A DNA stretch of 64,000 bases from positions 23,996-87,995 of the forward strand of contig NZ_JAHEPS010000009.1 of assembly GCF_018596335.1 (NCBI RefSeq), given 5' to 3'. The translations under genes and the position numbers were made by a program. Every line of letters starts with the position of its first letter. The first letter of the stretch is position 1. Positions 7,599 through 17,098 of this stretch are shown piece after piece. The notes under the pieces were generated by a model, which saw nothing but the letters and a program-made list of their open reading frames with translations, did not search any database and was not told where the DNA came from. This DNA is from Shewanella jiangmenensis. GTDB lineage: Bacteria > Pseudomonadota > Gammaproteobacteria > Enterobacterales > Shewanellaceae.

Positions 7599-8972
7599 GT
7601 GGCGGTTTCACTTTGGCAACAGTGTATCGGCAGGCTGCAGGACGAGCTTTCTGCGCAGCAATTCAGCATGTGGATCAGACCGTTACAGGCCGAAATGGAT
7701 GGGGATACCCTGGTGCTGTACGCGCCAAACCGCTTTGTATTGGATTGGGTACGCGACAAGTACATTAATTCCATCAATCAGTTTTTTACTGAGCAGATGG
7801 GTGATGACGCCCCCAAACTGCGTTTCGACATCGGCAGCCGTCCCTCTGCCAAACCCGTGCCGCCTGCGCCCACCGCAGTCAAGGCCGCGGCACCCCAGCC
7901 CAAGCCGGGTCACGCCTTTGGCGCGCCGCCTGAGCCTGCGGTCAGCAATCATCGCAGCAATATCAATCCGACCTATCAGTTCGATAACTTCGTTGAAGGT
8001 AAATCGAACCAGCTCGGCAAGGCTGCCGCACTACAAGTGGCTGAAAACCCTGGCGGCGCATACAACCCTCTGTTTTTGTACGGTGGCACCGGTCTGGGTA
8101 AAACCCACCTGCTGCACGCCGTCGGCAATGGCATTATCAAAAATAATCCCAATGCCAAAGTGGTGTACATGCACTCCGAGCGCTTTGTGCAGGACATGGT
8201 GAAGGCGCTGCAAAACAACGCCATCGAAGAGTTCAAGCGTTACTACCGCAGTGTGGACGCGCTCTTTATCGACGACATCCAGTTTTTTGCCAACAAAGAC
8301 CGCTCGCAGGAAGAATTTTTCCATACCTTCAACGCGCTGCTGGAAGGCAATCATCAGATAATCCTGACTTCTGACCGCTACCCGAAAGAAATCGACGGGG
8401 TAGAGGACAGATTGAAGTCCCGCTTCGGCTGGGGCCTCACGGTTGCCATTGAACCGCCGGAGCTCGAGACCCGGGTGGCGATTCTGATGCGCAAAGCGCA
8501 GGAAAGCGGCATTAACCTGCCGGACGAAGTGGCCTTCTTTATTGCCAAGCGTCTGCGCTCCAACGTGCGCGAGCTTGAAGGCGCACTCAACCGGGTTATT
8601 GCCAACGCAAATTTCACCGGCCGGCCTATCACTATCGATTTTGTGCGCGAAGCACTGCGTGACCTCTTGGCTCTGCAGGAAAAATTGGTCACTATAGACA
8701 ACATTCAGAAGACGGTGGCCGAATATTACAAGATCAAGATGGCCGACATGCTGTCCAAGCGCCGCTCCCGCAGTGTGGCGCGTCCACGACAGATGGCCAT
8801 GGCCCTCTCCAAAGAGCTGACCAACCAGAGCCTGCCGGAAATCGGCGATGCCTTTGGCGGACGCGATCACACCACAGTGCTGCATGCCTGTCGCAAGATC
8901 GCCCAGCTGCGCGAAGAGAGCCACGATATCAAAGAAGACTACGCCAACCTGATTCGTACCTTATCTTCCTAA
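7599..8972 (+). CDS. dnaA: Chromosomal replication initiator protein DnaA
   Basis: AAA+ ATPase that binds DnaA boxes and opens the origin. 457 residues from the GTG at 7599. An upstream in-frame TTG at 7584 was rejected because the family begins (M)xxSLWQQCxxRLQDEL and GGGGACGGAACAG fits a ribosome site for the GTG. Domain I (1-80) contains FSMWIRPLQAE; a Pro/Ala-rich linker (about 85-115) follows; the AAA+ domain has Walker A GGTGLGKTH (162-170) and Walker B ALFIDDIQF (221-229). The C-terminal DNA-binding domain carries the GGRDHTTVLHACRKI signature. First gene of the dnaA-dnaN-recF-gyrB set. Confidence 0.98.
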   Translation: MAVSLWQQCIGRLQDELSAQQFSMWIRPLQAEMDGDTLVLYAPNRFVLDWVRDKYINSINQFFTEQMGDDAPKLRFDIGSRPSAKPVPPAPTAVKAAAPQPKPGHAFGAPPEPAVSNHRSNINPTYQFDNFVEGKSNQLGKAAALQVAENPGGAYNPLFLYGGTGLGKTHLLHAVGNGIIKNNPNAKVVYMHSERFVQDMVKALQNNAIEEFKRYYRSVDALFIDDIQFFANKDRSQEEFFHTFNALLEGNHQIILTSDRYPKEIDGVEDRLKSRFGWGLTVAIEPPELETRVAILMRKAQESGINLPDEVAFFIAKRLRSNVRELEGALNRVIANANFTGRPITIDFVREALRDLLALQEKLVTIDNIQKTVAEYYKIKMADMLSKRRSRSVARPRQMAMALSKELTNQSLPEIGDAFGGRDHTTVLHACRKIAQLREESHDIKEDYANLIRTLSS

Positions 8973-8994
8973 AAAAGACAGGGATTGGAGCACG

Positions 8995-10095
8995 ATGAAA
9001 TTTTCGATTGATAGGGATGCGCTGTTAAAGCCGTTGCAGCTGGTGAGCGGTGCGGTAGAAAGACGCCATAACCTGCCGATTCTGGCTAATCTTTTGGTGG
9101 AAGTAAGCGGTCACTCACTTAAGATGACCGGTACAGATTTGGAAGTGGAACTGGTGGGGCAGGCCACGGTTCACGGCGATATTCAGGAAGGCCGCACCAC
9201 TGTGCCTGCCAAAAAGCTGCTGGATATCGTTAAGTCACTGCCCGAGCAAACCGAGCTTAAAATCGAGCAGCAGGAAAACAAATGGCTGCTGCGCTGTGGT
9301 CGCAGCCGGTTTTCGCTGGCTACGCTGCCGGCGGAAGAATACCCCAATGTCGAGGCGTTCCGCCCGGACATCGAATTTACCCTCAAGCAGGGCACCCTCA
9401 AGTCACTGATTGATGCCACTCAGTTTTCGATGGCCAACCAGGACGTGCGTTACTACCTCAATGGTTTGCTGATTGAAACCGAAGGCAATGTGCTGCGCGC
9501 CGTGGCCACCGACGGTCATCGTCTGGCGCTGAGCCATCGTCCGCTCGAAGCCACCCTGCCTGAAAAGCAGGTGATTGTGCCGCGTAAGGGCGTGGTGGAA
9601 ATGTCCCGTCTGCTCGACAGCGAAGATCAGGACATCAGCATCGCCATCGGTGACAGTGCGATTCGCGCCACCACTGCCACTGCGGTGTTTACCAGCAAGC
9701 TGGTGGATGGTCGTTTCCCCGATTATCGCCGCGTGCTGCCAAAGGGCGGCGATAAAATCGTGATTGCCAGCCGTAACCAGCTCAAGCAGGCGCTGCTGCG
9801 GGCCTCTATTCTGTCGAACGAGAAGTTCCGTGGTGTGCGGATTCTGCTGGAAGATGGTTTGCTTAAGATCACCGCCAACAACCCCGAGCAGGAAGAAGCG
9901 GAAGAAATCATCGACGTGGATTACAACTCCACCACTCTGGAGATTGGCTTCAACGTCTCTTATCTGCTTGATGTGCTTAACAACCTGCGTTCCGATGAAG
10001 TCCGCGTGACTCTTATCGACAGCAACTCCAGCGCCCTGATTGAAAACCACGTGGAAGAAGACTCCATGTACGTGGTGATGCCGATGAGGCTCTAA
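8995..10095 (+). CDS. dnaN: DNA polymerase III beta subunit (sliding clamp)
   Basis: 366 residues, three clamp domains of about 120 residues each, as in all bacterial beta clamps. It begins MKFSIDRDALLKPLQLVSGA and ends with the conserved YVVMPMRL tail that contacts the partner-binding pocket. Confers processivity on the replicase and binds repair polymerases and MutS. It lies 22 bases after dnaA and 28 before recF, so it is probably co-transcribed with both. Confidence 0.98.
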   Translation: MKFSIDRDALLKPLQLVSGAVERRHNLPILANLLVEVSGHSLKMTGTDLEVELVGQATVHGDIQEGRTTVPAKKLLDIVKSLPEQTELKIEQQENKWLLRCGRSRFSLATLPAEEYPNVEAFRPDIEFTLKQGTLKSLIDATQFSMANQDVRYYLNGLLIETEGNVLRAVATDGHRLALSHRPLEATLPEKQVIVPRKGVVEMSRLLDSEDQDISIAIGDSAIRATTATAVFTSKLVDGRFPDYRRVLPKGGDKIVIASRNQLKQALLRASILSNEKFRGVRILLEDGLLKITANNPEQEEAEEIIDVDYNSTTLEIGFNVSYLLDVLNNLRSDEVRVTLIDSNSSALIENHVEEDSMYVVMPMRL

Positions 10096-10123
10096 GACCG
10101 TCTGCTGACGAGTCTTTTTCTGT

Positions 10124-11206
10124 ATGAGCCTCAGCCGTCTGTCTATCGACGCCTTTCGCAATATTGATTCAGCCCAGCTTGCCCCAGGCGCCGGGCTGAA
10201 TCTCATTTATGGCCACAACGGCAGTGGCAAAACCAGTATCCTCGAAGCCATCTATTTCCTCGGCATGGGCCGCTCGTTTCGAAGCCATTTGTCGCAGCGG
10301 GTCATTCAGAATGATGCCGATGCCCTGACCCTGTTTGCGCTGGCGGCGGGTCAGAACGGCGAGAGCCGCATCGGGCTTAGGCGCCACCGAAATGGCGACA
10401 CCGAGGTCAAAATCGACGGTGATAAGGTCAAGCGGCTGTCGCAATTAGCCGAGGCGCTGCCTATTCAGGTGATCACGCCGGAGAGTTTTTCGCTGCTGTT
10501 TGAAGGCCCCGGCGCCAGGCGGCAGTTTATCGATTGGGGCGCCTTTCATGCCTCAAAGCAGTTTCATCTGGCGTGGATGAACACACGGCGGATTTTAAAG
10601 CAGCGAAATCAGCTGCTTAGAGATGGTTCTTCCTACGAGCACATCGCCTTCTGGGACAGGGAATTAATTCGCTATGCCCTTGAAGTGACAGACATAAGAA
10701 ACCAATATGTACACTCGTTAAATGCCGTGCTTAAGGGTATAATCGGGGAGTTTTTACCCGATGCAGATGTACGGGTTTCTTTCACCCGGGGCTGGGACAG
10801 CAAAACGGAACTTTCCGACCTGCTGCAGACTCAGTATCCACGGGACTTAGCCATGGGCCATACGGTCAGTGGTCCCCACAAGGCAGACCTTCGCTTGCGG
10901 GTGGGCAATTTGCCCGCTCAGGATGCGCTGTCCCGTGGGCAATTGAAGTTGTTGGTGTGTGCCTTGCGGATTGCGCAGGGTAAATTGCTTAAACAACAAA
11001 TAGATAAACACAGCATCTATCTGGTGGACGACTTGCCCTCCGAGCTGGATGCGAAACACAGGCAACTGTTGCTAAAAGAGCTTATCGACACCGGTGCACA
11101 GCTGTTTGTGACCGCCATCGAGCCTGCGGCAATTGTGGATTCCTTGCCTGTGCCCCCCGACAGGATGTTTCACGTACAGGCCGGCCGGGTAACAGAGACT
11201 AAATAA
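10124..11206 (+). CDS. recF: DNA replication and repair protein RecF
   Basis: 360 residues. SMC-like ATPase that binds at single-strand/double-strand junctions and, with RecO and RecR, loads RecA at gaps. Walker A GHNGSGKTS is near residues 30-38; an ABC-type signature appears as LSRGQLKLL near 270 and Walker B as IYLVDDLPSELD near 300. The start ATG lacks a strong ribosome site and the gene follows dnaN closely, consistent with operon expression. Confidence 0.97.
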   Translation: MSLSRLSIDAFRNIDSAQLAPGAGLNLIYGHNGSGKTSILEAIYFLGMGRSFRSHLSQRVIQNDADALTLFALAAGQNGESRIGLRRHRNGDTEVKIDGDKVKRLSQLAEALPIQVITPESFSLLFEGPGARRQFIDWGAFHASKQFHLAWMNTRRILKQRNQLLRDGSSYEHIAFWDRELIRYALEVTDIRNQYVHSLNAVLKGIIGEFLPDADVRVSFTRGWDSKTELSDLLQTQYPRDLAMGHTVSGPHKADLRLRVGNLPAQDALSRGQLKLLVCALRIAQGKLLKQQIDKHSIYLVDDLPSELDAKHRQLLLKELIDTGAQLFVTAIEPAAIVDSLPVPPDRMFHVQAGRVTETK

Positions 11207-11299
11207 GGAAGGTGCGGCACTGAAGCGGTTGCCCCTGAGTGCCGTCGCAGTGCTTTTTGGGACTTATTTTGCTCCTTCCATAACCGACGAGAGAGATAT

Positions 11300-13717
11300 A
11301 TGTCAGAGAATACTTACGATTCGTCGAGTATTAAGGTACTTAAGGGCCTTGATGCAGTACGCAAAAGACCGGGGATGTACATTGGTGACACCGATGATGG
11401 CACAGGTCTGCATCACATGGTGTTCGAGGTCGTGGATAACTCCATCGACGAGGCTCTGGCGGGTTATTGCAGCGAAATCACCATCACCATCCACGTGGAT
11501 GGTTCTGTTTCTGTAAAAGACGATGGCCGTGGTATTCCGGTAGCCATTCACCCCGAGGAAGGCGTGTCCGCCGCCGAGGTGATCATGACCGTACTGCACG
11601 CCGGCGGTAAGTTCGACGACAACTCCTACAAGGTGTCAGGTGGTCTGCACGGCGTGGGTGTGTCTGTGGTTAACGCCCTGTCGAAAAAACTGCAGCTGAC
11701 CATTCGCCGCGAAGGCAAGGTGCACGAGCAGTTCTACACCCACGGTGTACCCGATGCGCCAATCAAGGTTGTGGGCGACGCCACTAAAACCGGCACCGAA
11801 GTGCGTTTCTGGCCAAGTGAAGAAACCTTCTCCGACACCCTGTTCCACTACGATATTCTCGCCAAGCGCGTGCGTGAGCTGTCGTTCCTCAACTCAGGCG
11901 TGGGTATCCGCCTGGTGGACGAGCGCGACAACAAAGACGAATTCTTTAAGTATGAAGGCGGTATCAGTGCCTTCGTTGAGTACTTAAACCGCAACAAGAC
12001 ACCGGTAAACAAGGACATCTTCCACTTCGCCCAAGAGCGTGAAGACGGTATTACCGTGGAAGTGGCCATGCAGTGGAACGATGGCTTCCAGGAAAACATC
12101 TACTGCTTTACCAACAACATTCCTCAGCGTGACGGTGGTACCCACCTGGCGGGTTTCCGCGGCGCGCTGACCCGTAACCTCAACAACTACATGGAAGCTG
12201 AGGGTTACAACAAAAAGAACAAGACCAACGCCACCGGCGACGACGCCCGCGAAGGTCTGACCGCCGTTATTTCGGTCAAGGTGCCCGATCCCAAGTTCAG
12301 CTCCCAGACCAAAGACAAGCTGGTTTCCAGCGAAGTAAAGAGCGCGGTTGAGCAGACCATGGGTGAAAAGCTGGGTGACTACCTGCTGGAAAACCCCAAC
12401 GACGCGCGACTGATTGTCGGCAAGATCATCGACGCCGCCCGCGCCCGTGAAGCCGCGCGCAAGGCCCGTGAGATGACCCGTCGTAAAGGCGCACTGGATC
12501 TCGGCGGCTTGCCCGGTAAGCTGGCCGACTGTCAGGAAAAAGACCCCGGTCTCTCTGAAATCTACATAGTGGAAGGTGACTCGGCCGGTGGCTCTGCCAA
12601 ACAAGGCCGAAACCGCAAGAACCAGGCGATTCTGCCGCTCAAGGGTAAGATCCTGAACGTAGAAAAAGCCCGCTTCGACAAGATGCTGTCTTCGCAGGAA
12701 GTGGCGACCCTTATCACCGCCCTTGGCTGTGGTATCGGCCGTGACGAGTACGACCCGGACAAGACCCGTTACCACTACATCATCATCATGACGGATGCTG
12801 ACGTGGACGGCTCCCACATTCGTACCCTGCTGCTGACCTTCTTCTTCCGTCAGATGCCTGAGCTGATTGAACGCGGTTACGTGTATATCGCCCAGCCACC
12901 ACTGTACAAGGTGAAAAAGGGCAAGCACGAGCAGTACCTGAAAGACGATGCCGCCCTGACGGAGTTTTTGACCACAGGCGCACTCGACGGTGCCTCGATT
13001 CACCCGACCCAAGGCGCACCCGGCATGAGCGGCGAGCCACTGGAGAAACTGGTGAATCAGTTCCGTGAAGTGGAAGCCATCATCGCCCGTCTGGATGTGC
13101 GTTATCCAGCGGTGCTGACCGAGCGCATGCTGTATCACCCAGTGCTGAACAACGAGATGCTGGCCGATGAAGCCAAGGTGCAGGCCTGGTGCCAAGCGCT
13201 GGTGGCCGACTTGACCGAGCGTGAAAGCAGTGGCGTGATTTACAGCGGCGCCGCCGCCCGTGATCCAGAGCGTCAGGTGTATCTGCCCAAGATCACCCTG
13301 CGCCGTCACGGTATCGACCATGACTATCAGTTCACCTACGACTTCCTTCAGTCCAGCGATTATCGCAAGCTTGGCGCCATGGCCAATGCCCTCGACGGTC
13401 TGATTGAAGAGGGTGGTTATGTGCAGCGCGGCGAAAAGGCCAAGCCGGTGACCAGCTTCGTTGAAGCCCTCGACTGGCTGGTGGGTGAGTCCAAGCGCGG
13501 TCTCTACATCCAGCGCTATAAAGGTCTGGGTGAGATGAACCCAGAGCAGCTGTGGGAAACCACCATGGATCCGGAAAGCCGCCGCATGCTGCAGGTGACC
13601 ATTGAAGACGCCATCGCCGCCGACCAGCTGTTCACCTGTCTGATGGGTGATCAGGTTGAGCCGCGCCGCGAGTTCATCGAGTCCAACGCCCTTAACGTGG
13701 CTAACCTCGACGTGTAA
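11300..13717 (+). CDS. gyrB: DNA gyrase subunit B
   Basis: 805 residues, the long gammaproteobacterial form with the extra domain of about 165 residues in the TOPRIM/tail region. The GHKL ATPase has NSIDEALAG, DDGRGIPV and GGLHGVGVSVVNALS. The TOPRIM domain has EGDSAGGSAKQGRNRKNQAI and the acidic metal motif DADVDG; the tail has QRYKGLGEMNPEQLW. ATPase subunit of the A2B2 enzyme that introduces negative supercoils. It starts 93 bases after recF with a GAGAGA ribosome site and ends at a strong terminator. Confidence 0.98.
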   Translation: MSENTYDSSSIKVLKGLDAVRKRPGMYIGDTDDGTGLHHMVFEVVDNSIDEALAGYCSEITITIHVDGSVSVKDDGRGIPVAIHPEEGVSAAEVIMTVLHAGGKFDDNSYKVSGGLHGVGVSVVNALSKKLQLTIRREGKVHEQFYTHGVPDAPIKVVGDATKTGTEVRFWPSEETFSDTLFHYDILAKRVRELSFLNSGVGIRLVDERDNKDEFFKYEGGISAFVEYLNRNKTPVNKDIFHFAQEREDGITVEVAMQWNDGFQENIYCFTNNIPQRDGGTHLAGFRGALTRNLNNYMEAEGYNKKNKTNATGDDAREGLTAVISVKVPDPKFSSQTKDKLVSSEVKSAVEQTMGEKLGDYLLENPNDARLIVGKIIDAARAREAARKAREMTRRKGALDLGGLPGKLADCQEKDPGLSEIYIVEGDSAGGSAKQGRNRKNQAILPLKGKILNVEKARFDKMLSSQEVATLITALGCGIGRDEYDPDKTRYHYIIIMTDADVDGSHIRTLLLTFFFRQMPELIERGYVYIAQPPLYKVKKGKHEQYLKDDAALTEFLTTGALDGASIHPTQGAPGMSGEPLEKLVNQFREVEAIIARLDVRYPAVLTERMLYHPVLNNEMLADEAKVQAWCQALVADLTERESSGVIYSGAAARDPERQVYLPKITLRRHGIDHDYQFTYDFLQSSDYRKLGAMANALDGLIEEGGYVQRGEKAKPVTSFVEALDWLVGESKRGLYIQRYKGLGEMNPEQLWETTMDPESRRMLQVTIEDAIAADQLFTCLMGDQVEPRREFIESNALNVANLDV

Positions 13718-13733
13718 GCGACTGTTCAATATG

Positions 13734-13763
13734 AAAAAAGGGAAAGCATTGCTTTCCCTTTTT
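13734..13763 (+). terminator. Terminator after gyrB
   Basis: GGGAAAGC/GCTTTCCC with a three-base loop, A-run before and TTTTT after. A near-copy of this hairpin ends the GH20 gene at 24481. Confidence 0.9.
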
Positions 13764-13846
13764 GCTTTCTGATGTTTCGTATCCAGAGCAAGCTTGGCTT
13801 CTAGCTTTGTTTCATTGGCACAGCGCCGCAGTGTGTTGCCGCCTTA

Positions 13847-14065
13847 TCAGCGTCCGGCGTTAACCAGCTCAATAATCCGCTGTGCTTTTTCGAAGTGATC
13901 CAGCCTGTGGGTGTGGATCCACCAGGTCGCGGCTTCCATCAACAGCTCCGGGTCGTCATTTTTGTTGGCAAAAAACGCATAAAAAGAGACCCCGACCTGC
14001 TCGCCTTTCTGGGCGATTTTCTTCTGGCAAACCGTGATTATCTTTTCCCGCAGTGAATTTCGCAT
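13847..14065 (-). CDS. Small conserved protein, DUF6500-like
   Basis: 72 residues from the ATG at 14065, which has AGGAAGG upstream; a longer in-frame start at 14137 has no ribosome site and adds unlike sequence. The segment VSFYAFFANKNDDPELLMEA, then ATWWIHTHRLDHFEKA, looks like a small uncharacterised family I recall as DUF6500; this assignment is from memory. No signal peptide or catalytic motif. Soluble and probably helical. Function unknown. It is alone on its strand between gyrB and the TonB receptor gene. Confidence 0.75.
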   Translation of the reverse strand: MRNSLREKIITVCQKKIAQKGEQVGVSFYAFFANKNDDPELLMEAATWWIHTHRLDHFEKAQRIIELVNAGR

Positions 14066-14364
14066 CGCACCTTCCTCAGTAAAGCACTCATTGTAAACCC
14101 GCCCATCGCTTTGGCTTTCAAGGTTTGCAGCCGTCATTTTTGACCAGAAAAACTGCGCAAAATGTGTGGGTTTGTAAGCAGTTATTTCTATTAAAACAAG
14201 GAGTTTACCCGAGCTTCGCTGCTTGTTGTCACGGGATTGTCATTCCAGTGTCAAATCGCGTAGAAAAATACCAATGCCGGCCAAAATAGTACCGCCCAAG
14301 GCTTGGCTATCCCTGTAAGTTACCTGAAGAAAAAAACAACACCCAACAACAGGGAAGCAAAAAC

Positions 14365-17010
14365 ATGTTCAATCAACGGATTTTTAAAACATCCCTTCTG
14401 GCCGTGTGCGTGGGTCAGGCGCTGGCGGGCGTGAGTGTGCACGCTGTCGAAGCGGAAGGTCAGGCGGCAGCAGAAAACATGGAAGTGATCGAAGTGCGCG
14501 GTATTCGCCGCTCGGTCGAAGCTTCGATGAACACCAAACGCTTTGCCAACGCCGTGGTGGACGCGGTCACGGCCGAAGACATCGGCAAGTTTCCCGATAA
14601 AAACATCGGTGATGCGCTGCAGCGGATTTCCGGCGTGTCGGTTGACCGCCAGTACGGTGAAGTGAGCGGCGTAACCATTCGCGGTACCGCACCTGAGCAC
14701 ACCCGTATTTTGCTTAACGGTCAGACCGTTGCCAGCACGTCCTGGTACGATTTGGGCCCGGCGACCCGTACCTTTAACATGGAGCTTTTATCTGCTGAGC
14801 AGGTGGCCGGTGTTGAAGTGTACAAGACCCCGGAAGCCTCGATGGAAGAGGGTGCACTTGGTGGTACCGTTAACCTGAAAACCCGTAAGCCGCTGGATTT
14901 GGATGCCCATACCTATCAGGTGTCGGGCGAGCTGTCGCAAAGCAGCCTGTACGATGATACCAAGCCAAGCTATTCCTTTCTGGGCAGCTGGAAAGATGAC
15001 GATTCCAAATGGGGTATCCTGGGTGCCTACTCGGTGGAAGAAATCGTTGATGGCCGCCATGTGCTCGAATCCCTGTCGGGCTATTATGAATATTTCCCGA
15101 AAAACACCGGCACAGGTCAGGAGTCCACCGTGGGCGCCTGGGGTATTGGCTCACAGGCGTTCAAGGCCGAGCGTGAGCGTACCAGCAGCCAGGTAACATT
15201 ACAGTTTGCCCCAACAGAATCCCTTGATTTCACATTGGATTATTTCGCCTTTGAGCTGGATAACCCGCACGTAAACCACAACTTCCTCACCATTGGTGCC
15301 CGTGGCGCAGGTGCCAGCGACGTGGTTAACAACAGCAAGGGCGGCACCGAAAAGGCCACCATCAAGCCGGGTTATGCCTCTATCATTTACAACCCTGTGG
15401 TGCGCAATGCAGTCAACATGCAGTCTGACGTGCTGAACCTCTCAGGCAAATACAGCGGCGACACCTTTGAGCTGTCGGGCGTGATTGGCCGTTCTACCTC
15501 TGAAGGCGGCACCCAGGGCGGCGCGTCGAGCTGGTGGATCCCGGCAACCGACGACGGTGACCGCATTGGCGATCCGGCTTTCCCCAATGGTCAGGGCGGC
15601 ACAGATGGCGGCTTCACTTACGATGCCACCGGCCCGTATCAGGTGTGGCTGACGAGCCTTGATGCCACCGATGCCAGCCAGCTTAAGTTTGCTCAGGAAG
15701 CCAACTACGAAACCACGGTGCAGGATCACGACGTGACCTACGCCCAGCTGGATTTCAGCCTGCCGCTGGATGGCGACTTCTTCAATAAGCTCGAAGCGGG
15801 TGTGAAGTACAACACCAGTGACTTTGAGCGCGTTGCCTTTAACCGTAACCCCAAAGAAGTTATCGGTTTTGTACCAAACGGCAACTTCTCCAACTGGAGC
15901 GGCGGCGTGTTCAACGGCCTGCACAGCCAGAGCAGCGGCCATACGCTTAACTCTTACGCTTATCTGGATACCGACAAGTGGTGGGCCTTTATCAGCGACA
16001 AATACGCCAAGGGCGAGCTGGTGGAAGTGGCCAACTTCGGCAACACCTTCACCGTATCGGAAGACATGCTGGCGCTGTATGTGCAGACCGATTTCAGCGG
16101 TGAAAACTTCCGCGGTAACATGGGCCTGCGTTACATAGATACCGACCAGACCTCGTCTGGCTACACCCGTAACGGCGCTGCCGTGTCGCCCTTTGAAGAA
16201 GATGCCAGCTACGACAATTGGCTGCCGAGCATCAACTTTGCCTACGACCTCAGCGATGACCTGATCCTGCGTGCCGGCGCCTCCAGCGTGATGTCACGGG
16301 TCAACTACAGCGACCTGAACCCGGGTCTGGCCATCGAGGCCAACTTCGGCTCTGCCAGCGGCGGTAACCCCTTCCTCAAACCTTACGAAGCCGATCAGGC
16401 CGATTTGGGTCTTGAGTGGTACTTTACCGAGTCATCCATGGCATCGGCCGCCATGTTCTACAAAGATATCAGCAACATGGTCTACAGCACTCAAACCGTT
16501 GAGTATGTGCAGGGCTGTGGTCCGACTGAGCCTGAGTGGAACAAGTGCCGGGTGACCAAGCCCCAGAGCGGCGGCGACGGTGAAGTGCTGGGCGTAGAGC
16601 TGCAGCTGCAGCACAACTTCGATAACGGCTTTGGCTTTATCAGCAACTACACCTATGTCGACAGCGAAACAGTCACCCCGGGTGGCGACACCCAGATGGT
16701 GCCGGGCGTATCCGAAAACACCTTCAACACCACAGTGTTTTTTGAAAACGACTACATCAGTACCCGCGTCGCCTACAACTGGCGCTCTGAGTACATAGGT
16801 GTTGGCAGCGTGCAGAACGTACTCAACGACAGCTATCAGCAGGTCGATGCGTCCATCATCTGGCACGCCATGGAAAACCTCGATATCAGCCTCGAAGGGG
16901 TTAACCTGACCAATGAAGTGATCCAGTCCTATGATGTGAATTATGGCCTGACCCAAAACACCATCGAGTTTGGTTCACGCTACTATCTGGGCGCGGCTTA
17001 TCGCTTCTGA
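14365..17010 (+). CDS. TonB-dependent outer-membrane receptor
   Basis: 881 residues. Signal peptide about 1-27 (ends SVHA|VEAEG), then a TonB-box-like VIEVRG segment and a plug domain (about 45-170: VVDAVTAEDIGKFPDKNIGD, VTIRGTAPEHTRILLNGQ), then a 22-strand-type barrel ending in the aromatic GAAYRF. The plug wording is that of the large TonB receptor subfamily common in Caulobacter, Xanthomonas and Shewanella for plant or animal glycans. It is followed by its own terminator and then a halogenase-like gene and sugar genes. Import of an N-acetylhexosamine-containing oligosaccharide is inferred from those neighbours; a siderophore cannot be excluded. Confidence 0.93.
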   Translation: MFNQRIFKTSLLAVCVGQALAGVSVHAVEAEGQAAAENMEVIEVRGIRRSVEASMNTKRFANAVVDAVTAEDIGKFPDKNIGDALQRISGVSVDRQYGEVSGVTIRGTAPEHTRILLNGQTVASTSWYDLGPATRTFNMELLSAEQVAGVEVYKTPEASMEEGALGGTVNLKTRKPLDLDAHTYQVSGELSQSSLYDDTKPSYSFLGSWKDDDSKWGILGAYSVEEIVDGRHVLESLSGYYEYFPKNTGTGQESTVGAWGIGSQAFKAERERTSSQVTLQFAPTESLDFTLDYFAFELDNPHVNHNFLTIGARGAGASDVVNNSKGGTEKATIKPGYASIIYNPVVRNAVNMQSDVLNLSGKYSGDTFELSGVIGRSTSEGGTQGGASSWWIPATDDGDRIGDPAFPNGQGGTDGGFTYDATGPYQVWLTSLDATDASQLKFAQEANYETTVQDHDVTYAQLDFSLPLDGDFFNKLEAGVKYNTSDFERVAFNRNPKEVIGFVPNGNFSNWSGGVFNGLHSQSSGHTLNSYAYLDTDKWWAFISDKYAKGELVEVANFGNTFTVSEDMLALYVQTDFSGENFRGNMGLRYIDTDQTSSGYTRNGAAVSPFEEDASYDNWLPSINFAYDLSDDLILRAGASSVMSRVNYSDLNPGLAIEANFGSASGGNPFLKPYEADQADLGLEWYFTESSMASAAMFYKDISNMVYSTQTVEYVQGCGPTEPEWNKCRVTKPQSGGDGEVLGVELQLQHNFDNGFGFISNYTYVDSETVTPGGDTQMVPGVSENTFNTTVFFENDYISTRVAYNWRSEYIGVGSVQNVLNDSYQQVDASIIWHAMENLDISLEGVNLTNEVIQSYDVNYGLTQNTIEFGSRYYLGAAYRF

Positions 17011-17024
17011 TAACAGGTAGTTAC

Positions 17025-17058
17025 AAAGAGCCGATCCTGTATCGGCTCTTTGTTTTTT
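17025..17058 (+). terminator. Terminator after the TonB receptor gene
   Basis: AAAGAGCCGAT and ATCGGCTCTTT form an 11-bp stem with a five-base loop, followed by GTTTTTT. Downstream genes then depend on partial readthrough or another promoter. Confidence 0.85.
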
Positions 17059-17098
17059 CTGCGAAAAGTGTTTCAAACCAATGCAATCGGAGAGCCGG

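Noticed and set aside
10040..10060. CCACGTGG in dnaN resembling parS
   Set aside because: Only the central eight bases match; flanks (AAAA/AAGA) do not fit GTTY/RAAC, and it encodes conserved residues.
11485..11505. ATCCACGTGGAT in gyrB resembling parS
   Set aside because: Flanking bases do not fit the ParB consensus; conserved coding for HVDG.
11984..13729. Open frame of about 580 codons on the minus strand opposite gyrB
   Set aside because: Antisense to a certain gyrB gene; long because of GC-rich third-codon-position bias, with no family-like sequence or ribosome site.
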